From Lithodes maja (taxonomy: Eukaryota; Arthropoda; Malacostraca; Decapoda; Lithodidae), in contig JBAKBP010007437.1 of NCBI GenBank assembly GCA_037953745.1, positions 1 through 64,000 on the forward strand: 64,000 nucleotides of DNA. The letters run 5' to 3'. The notes beneath the pieces are model-generated. The model made no database searches and was not told the DNA's origin. It saw nothing but the letters and a program-made list of their open reading frames with translations. Made by a program: the position numbers and the translations under genes. Numbering within the stretch: the stretch's first letter is position 1; each line of letters opens with the position of its first letter. This document shows, piece by piece, positions 12,077 to 20,221 of the stretch.

Positions 12077-12307
12077 TATCGTAGGTATATGTTGCAGAGC
12101 AGTAAGCTTGGTTGTATCGTAGGTATATGTTGCAGAGCAGTAAGCTTGGTTGTATCGTAGGTATATGTTGCAGAGCAGTAAGCTTGGTTGTATCGTAGGT
12201 ATATGTTGCAGAGCAGTAAGCTTGGTTGTATCGTAGGTATATGTTGCAGAGCAGTAAGCTTGGTTGTATCGTAGGTATATGTTGCAGAGCAGTAAGCTTG
12301 GTTGTAT
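12077..12307. repeat. 38-bp tandem repeat, about six copies
   Basis: Six units containing TATCGTAGGTATATGTTGC and AGAGCAGTAAGCTTGGTTG with almost no divergence. Confidence 0.95.
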
Positions 12308-12462
12308 TATTTTGTGGATAGATATGTTGGCAACTTACACATACACTCACATTGACATATAGCTTATACACACGTATCTACCCGGAAAACAAACACACAG
12401 AGACACACAACTATGAATGCACATACACATGTTCATACATTCTAGCACACACACACACACAA

Positions 12463-12534
<72 letters not shown>

Positions 12535-12536
12535 CA

Positions 12537-12632
<96 letters not shown>
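12463..12632. repeat. (AT)n then (GA)n compound microsatellite
   Basis: Two long AT runs separated by AATATACAG, followed by a GA run. Preceded by a short CA run. Confidence 0.97.
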
Positions 12633-12634
<2 letters not shown>

Positions 12635-12766
12635 GGAGAAACACTATGAATCTAAATGATGGCCTTTACAAAATAGATAACACCCTGCTAAATCTCCTCC
12701 CTGAAAATGATAAAATAAAAAGAGCTAGAAATATATGTCCAGATACTAAGAATATAGACTGAAACA

Positions 12767-13255
12767 GCTTGTAGCTTGACAACTGACTCTTTTGGTGAGG
12801 TCAATCCTTATGGTATTAGTGAGTTGTGTATCTAATTAATAATGTACACGTGAGGTACGATGACTACTGTATGTATTTACTTTTATCATAATAAAAAATA
12901 TTGTATATATGAATATTTATGTATGTATACTGCATGTATGTGTGTGTGTGCATGTATATATACAGCTTAGTTGTGAAGGTGATCTGCCGGGTGTGGGCCA
13001 TAAGGCTCTCTACAGACTCCTTTTTCCTTATGTTGACCTGACCATTTTGGTGAGGTCAGTCCCCATAATATTAGTGAGTTGGGCCTATAATTCGGCCTTA
13101 TAATTTGGGTTGAGTGTGAGAAGGATTTGCCTTGTGTGGACAAAGTGGCTTTCTGCAGACTCCCATTTTCTTATGTTCTTTGATATGTAATTGTTATTTG
13201 TATGTATGTAATGTATGCGTGTTACTCTATATGTATGTATATGTGTATGTATATG

Positions 13256-13318
<63 letters not shown>

Positions 13319-13410
13319 ATTTCTTCATATTTACATAAGTTAGATAACAGTTTGAAAGGGATCTGCTTTGTGTGGGCCAAGCGGCTCTCTGCAGACTCCT
13401 GCATAATAAA
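12767..13410 (+). repeat. Locally duplicated motifs, decapod-repeat-like
   Basis: The pattern GATCTGC, TGTGTGGGCCA, then GGCTCTCTGCAGACTCC occurs three times (about 12980-13025, 13122-13165 and 13358-13403). The pattern TTTTGGTGAGGTCA with ATTAGTGAGTTG occurs twice (about 12790-12830 and 13045-13083). It includes the (AT)n tract 13259-13313. I associate such motifs with the 3' parts of decapod retroelements, but this is recollection, not proof. Confidence 0.5.
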
Positions 13411-13440
13411 TCGTAGGCTTGTCCACATTTCTTCATCTGT

Positions 13441-13545
13441 CTTGATAGCGTAATGCATAGTGCGCGGAATTTCGATGTGAGTATCCTAGGTTCGAGTCCT
13501 CGGAGTGCCACATGTATTTGTTGATTTCATTAATTGAGTTTAGAT
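13441..13545 (+). mobile_element. tRNA-derived SINE, copy 1
   Basis: Box B GGTTCGAGTCCT at 13489-13500 lies within a T-arm-like hairpin, with an A-box-like TAGCGTAATGCATAGTGCG upstream and GAGTGCCAC following. The same sequence, including the downstream GTATTTGTTGATTTCATTAA-like part, occurs in reverse complement at 27436-27525. Two dispersed copies that share both head and body support a SINE. Confidence 0.65.
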
Positions 13546-13860
13546 GTGAAGTTGGTTGATGTTAAAAACATAATAATTCGTATACAGTATATAGTTGTGT
13601 TCATCGTTTATTACAGCACATATAGTTGTATCAATACTATTATATATTTATATTAGTTCACTGTGTTGTGCGTATCATGTTATAGTTACTTATAGGCTAT
13701 GCTGTATACGTTCATACTAAATAGTATGCTTTTCATTGTACTGATTTTCTTAAGTTCATTGATTTGTATCAAATTGTATACTTGATTAGATTAGATTGTA
13801 TTGTTCGGCATATTCCAATGTATTTGCATATTTGTATATGTATATATCATTTGTAAGACC
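13546..13860. other. Unassigned AT-rich stretch
   Basis: Nothing recognisable on either strand. Confidence 0.5.
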
Positions 13861-13873
13861 ATAATAATGACAG

Positions 13874-14104
13874 TGGAGCCCCCTTCTGAAGTGAGGCAAG
13901 TGACATGCCGCGGCAGACGACGTTTGGCTTTGCAGTCCCTTGAAAATAGTTGATATTGTGACTTGCCTCACTTCAGCCGGGGGCATCACTGGAGGCTCCC
14001 TGCTGAAGTGAGGCAAGAGACATTTATCAACTATTTTCAAGGGACTGCAAAGCCGAACATCGACTGCCGCGGCATGTCACTTGCCTCACTTCAGTAGGGG
14101 CCCC
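13874..14104. mobile_element. Foldback element with ~78-bp arms
   Basis: Left arm 13874-13953 and right arm 14027-14104 are inverted copies: GGAGCCCCCTTCTGAAGTG, CATGCCGCGGCAG and GGGACTGCAAAGCC pair with their complements. The loop is itself palindromic around CTGAAGTGAGGCAAG, so that word occurs four times in alternating orientation. No open frame. The element abuts the large palindrome at 14108. Confidence 0.85.
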
Positions 14105-14107
14105 ACC

Positions 14108-14323
14108 ATTATTTAGTATGTAAAAGAAGTATGTTCCTAAACATATTGCAACAGGCAGTAGGATGGCAACACTTTTTGTATTATATGCTAGTTAGCAACT
14201 CACAGATGATTTAGGATGGGTACTTAAGCCTCACTCTCCCCCTATTTTCTGGTATTACCCTGAAGATGTCTTGAGAGAATAGACAAAAGCTTGGTGTTCC
14301 ATTGTTTCAATTGTCCTAGCGAG

Positions 14324-14379
<56 letters not shown>

Positions 14380-14896
14380 CACCCTCCGACTCATATGACG
14401 CTATCGCGTCATATGGAACTTATGCCAAAAAACTCATATGATGCTAGAACGTCATATGAACTTATCTTCATAGCTCTCTAATAAGTTATATGACGCTCTA
14501 GCGTCATATGGAGCTAGTAAGTTAGGTAAGTTAGATGAAAATCTGTCGATTGGTGGCAACCACAAGTTTCTCCGACTTCTAACGGTCCCGCAGTGTGGTT
14601 TTGACAGTTGTGGGGTACAGTGGCAATAATACCGTGTCTCCCGCCTCCTCGGACTTATTGGAACATAATATGTCAGAGGGAGTTAAAACTTTCTAGGACA
14701 ATTGAAACAATGGAACACCAAGCTTTCGTCTATTCTCTCAAGACATCTTCAGGGTAATACAAGAAAATAGGGGGAGAGTGAGGCTTAAGTACCCGTCCTG
14801 TACTGTATTCTTGTATTACCCTGAAGATGTCTTGAGAGAATAAACGAAAGCTTGGTGTTCCATTGTTTCAATTGTCCTAGCGAGTTTTAATATACA

Positions 14897-14937
<41 letters not shown>

Positions 14938-15191
14938 TAAATATCTATATATATATATATATATATTAAAACTCGCTAGGACAATTAAAAAAGTGGAACA
15001 CCAAGCGTTCGTCTATTCTCTCAAGACATCTTCAGGGTAATACAAGAAAAAAGGGGGACAGTGAGGCTTAAGTACCCGTCCTAAATAATTTGTGAGTTGC
15101 TAACCAGCATATAATACAAAAAGTGTTACCATCCTACTGCCTGTTGCAATATGTTTAGGAACATACTTCTTTTACATACAAAATAATATTA
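14108..15191. repeat. 1.1-kb palindrome with nested inverted repeats
   Basis: The outer arms (14108-14333 and 14967-15191) are about 225-bp inverted copies beginning GTATGTAAAAGAAGTATG. Two further copies of the inner 75-120 bp lie head to head at 14690-14890. All four carry CCTGAAGATGTCTTGAGAG, then GAATA, GAC or AAC, and GAAAGCTTGG or a variant. (AT)n tracts and a family E element (14386-14560) lie between them. Non-coding. It may derive from several copies of one mobile-element terminus. Confidence 0.85.
14386..14560 (-). mobile_element. Family E element with repeated CATATGACGC palindromes, copy 1
   Basis: Three spaced inverted pairs of CATATGACGC and GCGTCATATG. Matches 35738-35925 on the opposite strand, including the GGTTGCCACCAA end. 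Its CCTCCGACTCATATGACGC terminus resembles the termini of MITE family B. Confidence 0.7.
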
Positions 15192-15193
15192 TA

Positions 15194-15198
<5 letters not shown>

Positions 15199-15252
<54 letters not shown>
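15199..15252. repeat. (AT)n microsatellite
   Basis: About 54 bp of AT repeats just outside the palindrome; similar tracts at 14330-14377, 14895-14930 and 14947-14966 are inside it. Confidence 0.95.
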
Positions 15253-15396
15253 CTTGGATATAACACCTACCCTGCCCACACATTTACCACTGTTGTAATT
15301 AACTGTTCGTTCATGTCACTCCATACAGAGTTAATATTTATGGAGGACATTAGTGAGTGTCAGAACTGTATGGCAACATCAGTAATAACTATATAT

Positions 15397-15544
15397 TGCA
15401 TGTATGTATGTGTGTGTGTATGTATGTGTGAATGTATGTATGTATGTATGTTTGTATATATGTATGTATGTATATATGTATTGTATGTATGCATGTATGT
15501 GCAGGTATGTATGTATGTGTATGTATGTTTTGTATGTGTGTATG
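15397..15544. repeat. (TATG)n-rich tract, left flank of LINE
   Basis: TATG, TGTG and TATA repeats. The last 73 bp (15472-15544) match the first part of the tract at 19244-19394, so the LINE appears inserted in this repeat. Confidence 0.9.
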
Positions 15545-16018
15545 TCTCTTCACGAACTGAAGCCTCAGTTGATGACAAATGGACCTCCATAAGCACAATT
15601 TTATACGATGCGACAGTTGATACAATTGGTTACAGAAACAAGAGGCATCAAGACTGGTTTGATGAAAGCAAGGACATAATCTGCACACTCCTAGAAAACA
15701 TGCACAAGGCACATACTGCTACTCTCAATAATTCAACTTCACAAATTCTCAAAAAGCGATGGAACGACCTCCGTAAAGAGGTACAAGCCATTCTACGCAA
15801 CATGCAAAATGAATGGTGAACTGCAAAAGCACAACAAATACAATAGTATGCAGATTCTAACAACATGCCCAATTTCTATGGTTCACTGAAAATAGTCTAC
15901 GGGCCAAGAAACTCCCCCTTAATACCTGTCCGATCTGCTGACGGGGAAACACTTATCAAAGACCAAAAGCAGATAGTCAGCAGATGGGCTGAACATTTTA
16001 AGACTTTGCTATATCAAA

Positions 16019-16247
16019 TAAATTTAGTAGACCATACCATACTAGATTAATTTAGTAGACCATACCATACTAGATTAATTTAGTAGACCATACCATACTA
16101 GATTAATTTAGTAGACCATACCATACTAGATTAATTTAGTAGACCATACCATACTAGATTAATTTAGTAGACCATACCATACTAGATTAATTTAGTAGAC
16201 CATACCATACTAGATTAATTTAGTAGACCATACCATACTAGATTAAT
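16019..16247. repeat. 28-bp tandem expansion inside the LINE
   Basis: Eight almost identical units of TTAATTTAGTAGACC plus ATACCATACTAGA, replacing or expanding the coding sequence just after RWAEHFKTLL. The unit introduces TAG and TAA codons and destroys the frame. Confidence 0.95.
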
Positions 16248-16344
16248 TCCATGACCGTCCTACTGTACTTGACATAGACCTACCTCCAACCTTCTCAGAA
16301 ATCTGCCAAGCAGTCAAAAGCATGAAAGATAACAAGACCCCAGG

Positions 16345-16865
16345 TAGGCGGGTGCCCAACCCTGAAAGGGGTTGAAATAGGGGAGCTATCCCCCCGCCAA
16401 AGGTGGCTTTCTAGGGCCTTTCCTAGCTGATGTTGAGAGGATTGGGTTCTAGTCATGTGGTGATGGGCTGGTCTATCAGAGTGAGAGCTGAGCGATCTCT
16501 GCCATACCCATAGCTTACTCTGACTGTTCCTTTTACTTATATATTTTCTAGATCTCAAGTGACGGCGTCTCTTCCGTGGATTGACCTACCAATCTACCAA
16601 GATTGGAAGCCAAAGTGTCACATTTTTCCTTTGCCCCTCAACTTTCTCTTCATAATTGCTGAGGGGCACAGGGCCCTGGGTGTGGCTTTGGTTTCCCGAG
16701 CGTTTCCGCATCCTCCTCAGCTCCCCGCCATGGAGTGGCTTCGGTCACCCAGGCTTTATTGTGGTCAGCAGGGAGGGTTCTGTGGGGGCGCTCGGTTATG
16801 GCCTTGGCCTTGCTTGGGACCTTGGGGCTGTTCGGCCAGGCAGCTTGGGGAACAACAACAAAAAC
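16345..16865 (+). mobile_element. SINE-like retroposon with (AAC)n tail, copy 2
   Basis: A 521-bp insertion between TSD copies AACAAGACCCCAGG (16331-16344) and AACAAGACTCCAGG (16866-16879). It interrupts the LINE codons for NKTPG, which are intact when the insert is ignored. It starts TAGGCGGGTGCCCAACC and ends GGGGAACAACAACAAAAAC. It is the same family as 2218-2742. Confidence 0.88.
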
Positions 16866-17065
16866 AACAAGACTCCAGGCCCCGACAACATCCCAATAGA
16901 AATCCTCAAAAATGAAGGGTATCTTTGTTACAGAACTCTCCACCAGTACATCTTGGAGGTATGAAACAAGGAAAGTGTGCCACAGCAATGGAAAGACGCT
17001 AACATCGTCACAATATACAAATATAAAGGAGACAAAACAATCTGTGGCAATAGCAGTGGATAGCT

Positions 17066-17724
17066 TTGCTAGCTATTGCAGGAAATTTTTTGTCAAAAGT
17101 AATGCTTAGCAGATTGGTACACAACATCTTCGAAGACATAATGCCAGAATCACAGTGTGGCTTTCGCAAAGATCAAGGAACTGTGGATCTGATATTTACA
17201 ACACGTCAGCTTCAAGAAAAATGCAGAGAACAACACCAAGACCTCTTTATCGCCTTTAATGACCTCACCAAAGCCTTTGACACAGTTAACAGAGAATTGC
17301 TGTGGGATATACTTACCAAATTTGGATGTCCCCCAAAGTTTGTGAATATCTTAAGACAGTTTCACGAAGGAATGATGGCTAGAGTGTGCATAAGTGATCA
17401 TGAATCTGAACCATTTATTGTGTGCACCGGAGTGAGACGAGGCTGTATTATGGCACCTGTTCTTTTGAATATATTTGTATTTAACATGACAATGCTTCTA
17501 CGGAGGGACATAGAAGACACCGCCGGTGTAGTGATTGACTTTAGACTGGATGGCAGCCTATTTAACATTAGAAAACTCCAGGCTAAAACTAAGCTAACGT
17601 CTGAGCTCCTCCTTGAACTGCAGTATGCGGATGATTGTGTATTGGTGGCACACACATCAGAGGCCCTACAAGCTACATTGACAGCAGTTTCAAATGCCTA
17701 CAGGATGATGGGTCTCTCCATTAA
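17066..17724 (+). pseudogene. LINE reverse transcriptase core (interrupted)
   Basis: Open segment carrying the RT fingers and palm of the 15.5-19.2 kb LINE. It has the template-contact block SQCGFRKDQGTVDLIF, the motif A region DLTKAFDTVN, GVRRGCIMAPVLLNIF, and the catalytic YADD. The open frame continues to 17833 only by reading into the TTAA insertion that begins at 17725; the true next residues are at 18346. It would copy element RNA at a nicked target but cannot do so here, because upstream and downstream parts are broken. Confidence 0.85.
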
Positions 17725-18341
17725 CCCGGGAACGGCGAGAACACCCTTAAGAGGTTTTGGTGGGCAAAGGCGCCGATCCTCTTCAGAGGTAAGGCCTAAA
17801 AAAAGCCTTTTAAAAGGCCCCAGTAGCACTTAAAGCAAAACAAAAAGGTGTTTAAGTGAGATAATTCCCCTCCATACTTTCTATCACTCCTACACATGTG
17901 TCAAAACCCCCTCCTTCCCCCTTTTCCACCCCCTTCAGTTATCACCTATTTTCCTCTTATTCGCTTGTTTATCGGTTTATTTACGGTGCCAACATCTCCA
18001 ATCCGGTTCTAAGGTGTGGTCCTATGCCTACCGAGTGCATGTTATGAGAGAGAGAGACTCAGTGTGCTTCCAGACTTGAGAGAGAGAGGGTGTACGTCGC
18101 ATCTGGCTCACATTTTATGAATGAACGGTCGGCAAATATTCGCGATTTTGACCCTTTAAACACTATTCCCACTTGTGTTATTGCTTATACATGTTAATAT
18201 CTTCATATTAAACGTAAAAGAGGTGCATATGAATAAGGAATAACAATATTTATCGTAAAATTACGATTATAGGCGGGAATGGAGCCAAATATGGCCGCCC
18301 AGTAATATGGTGTTCAGTACATATAGGTCGCACTTAGCGGG
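17725..18341. mobile_element. 617-bp TTAA-flanked non-autonomous DNA transposon
   Basis: Inserted precisely at TTAA (17721-17724, repeated at 18342-18345). The ends are CCCGGGAACGGCG at the left and CACTTAGCGGG at the right, an inverted CCCG start as in piggyBac-type elements. If the element and one TTAA are ignored, the LINE frame reads through (LSIN then TQKTEVL), which fixes the borders. It has no transposase-sized frame and contains short GA runs. A piggyBac-like origin is inferred from the TSD and CCC ends. Confidence 0.85.
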
Positions 18342-18345
18342 TTAA

Positions 18346-19240
18346 TACACAGAAGACTGAAGTTCTTTGTCAATGGACCACTGCTGCCCCACCTGAACCA
18401 CCTACCTTTTATATTCAAGACAACACACTTACTAATGTAACTGATTTTAAGTACCTGGGAAGCATTCTCTCTCACAACTGTAACTTGGACGAGGAAATCC
18501 AAAACCGTCTAAGGCAGGCCTCAGCTTCTTTTGGACGCCTGAAAGAAAGAGTCTTCCTGAATAAAGACCTGAACATCAAAACCAAATTAACCGTATACCA
18601 AGCTGTATGTATATCTACCCTTCTGTATGGCTGCGAGTCCTGGACAACATGAAGCCGCCACAATAAAGCCTTAGAAGCATACCATATCAGATGCTTACAG
18701 CATATACTAGGAATAAACTGGCAAGACCGAGTACCCCATACAGACATATTGCGCAGAACAAACTGCATCAGTATTGAAGCAACCATCTCACATCACCAGC
18801 TACAATGGCTGGGTCATGTCATCAGAATACCAGAGGAGCGGCTGCCTCGCAAGACCCTGTATAGCCAGTTACATTTAGGTGAAAGAACTGCAGGTGGCCA
18901 AAAGAAACGTTTCAAGGACCAAATGAAAACAACACTGCAGAAATGCAACATTGAGAGCATGCATCTTGATCGCCTCTCCACCAACCGCTCTCTTTGGCGA
19001 TCCCGCTGTTATGATGGGGTACAGCTGCTCAAAAACACAAGAGCAAGACAACGACAAGAAAGACGACAAAGGAGGCATACACAACAACCTGCCCAGCCTC
19101 AACCAAACCTGGACTACGTCTGGCCTGTCTGTGGTAGACAGTGTGCCTCAAGAATTGGCCTGTACACTTGTACAGCCATCGAAGAACTCATCGATGACCC
19201 TGGAGAAGAAGTCATCATTGGACATGATGGACTACCTTAA
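18346..19240 (+). pseudogene. LINE C-terminal region (RT thumb and Cys motif)
   Basis: Continuation of the 15.5-kb LINE protein with one visible in-frame TGA after ESWTT near 18650. From 18749 the frame is open to a natural stop near 19240: QLQWLGHVIRIPEERLP, then GGQKKRFKDQMKTTL, an Arg/Gln-rich linker and VWPVCGRQCASRIGL, a decayed C-x2-C type motif expected to bind nucleic acid. Confidence 0.8.
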
Positions 19241-19243
19241 GCA

Positions 19244-19394
19244 ATATATGTATTGTATGTGTGCATGTATGTACAGGTATGTATGTATGTGTATGTATGT
19301 ATTGTATGTGTGTATGTATGTATGTATGTATATATGTATGTATGCATGTGTATGTACGTATGTATGTGTGTATGTATGTACTTATGTATGAATG
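19244..19394. repeat. (TATG)n-rich tract, right flank of LINE
   Basis: The first 73 bp or so resemble 15472-15544 (same order of GTATTGTATG, GCATGTATG, CAGGTATG and TTGTATGTGTGTATG). Confidence 0.9.
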
Positions 19395-19592
19395 TACTCA
19401 GGCACATACTCCATAGCTGGTGGTGAACAACTCGAGACAGAGCCCGAACAGAAACAATACAAAATAACAAAACAAATACTAATAATCATAATAAATAATA
19501 ATAATAATTCGTATAGAATAAATATATGAATAAATAAATAAAGAGAACAAATCAAATTCACATACATCTAGGTCACCCAGGAGAATACCCTA
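19395..19592 (-). mobile_element. 3' UTR fragment of LINE family B
   Basis: Matches the 3' UTR of the LINE at 62600-64000: GCTGGTGG, then GAGACAGAGCCCGAACAG, an A-rich part, and AGGTCACCCAGGAGAA. Only the end of the element remains. DNA from here to 20150 is unassigned. Confidence 0.6.
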
Positions 19593-20182
19593 GATATTTG
19601 TTTTCTATGAGTTAAGGTGAAAAATTTCAGCTTTGCCTGTAAACAGTGCCTCCCTTAATTTTGAAAGAGTAGCAGAGCCAAATTCAAGGTACGTTAAAGT
19701 AAAACAAGTCTGGACACACGGAGCTTGAATAGGTTCAAGTCATAGGATTAGGTGAAGACTGATTCAGGGAAAGAGATCCAAAGGGAAGAGGTATACACTG
19801 ATAACACTCTGAAGGCATACGTAATGTTGTAAGTCACGTATCTTTGTGTTTTTTTAATTCGAGTGTATTATAAACTTATGTCTAAGGCTGAGTAATCAAA
19901 TATAATCATTTCGTATAGCATTCGATAAGTAAGTGAATCCGTGTTTATATCCTATATAAACTCTGCTCATTTATTCATAACTATTAGATACATTATATGG
20001 AATTAGAGGATTGAGTAACTATAAACATTATAGGTCACATAAATGTTCAGTACATTCACTATTGCTCTATTTAATTGCAGTGAAAAAGCATTCTCGTTCA
20101 AGGCCAAAGTACAATAAAAGTCAAATTACTTTATGGTTCAGTTATTGTAATGCAGGGCAAGAGAGGAGTTCTGTAAATGGAA

Positions 20183-20189
<7 letters not shown>

Positions 20190-20217
<28 letters not shown>
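20190..20217. repeat. (GA)n tract at CR1 3' end
   Basis: GA run immediately adjoining the GTACAAAGGA decamers of CR1 copy B. Confidence 0.95.

Positions 20218-20221
<4 letters not shown>

Larger units (their letters stand above)
15545..19240 (+). mobile_element. 5'-truncated non-LTR retrotransposon (LINE), multiply interrupted
   Basis: Plus-strand LINE without its endonuclease domain. The pre-RT region (KRHQDWFDESKDI, NFYGSLKIVYGPRNSP, RWAEHFKTLL) is at 15545-16030. The RT core is at 17066-17724 (ESQCGFRKDQGTVD, DLTKAFDTVNRELLW, YADDCVLV). The C-terminal region (YLGSILSHNC, LYGCESW, LQWLGHVIRIPEERLP, GGQKKRFKDQMK) and a degenerate Cys motif are at 18346-19240. Interruptions are a 28-bp tandem expansion (16019-16247), a SINE-like insertion (16345-16865) and a TTAA element (17725-18341), plus scattered stops and frameshifts. 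The family resembles the RT often annotated in animals as craniofacial development protein 2-like; I do not assign a clade. The element is flanked by near-duplicate 73-bp microsatellite segments. Confidence 0.88.

Noticed and set aside
16559..16860. A ~100-codon frame shared by both copies of the SINE-like element
   Set aside because: Compared with 2218-2529, many of the differences change amino acids, and frames on the other strand are open too, so selection for protein is not supported.
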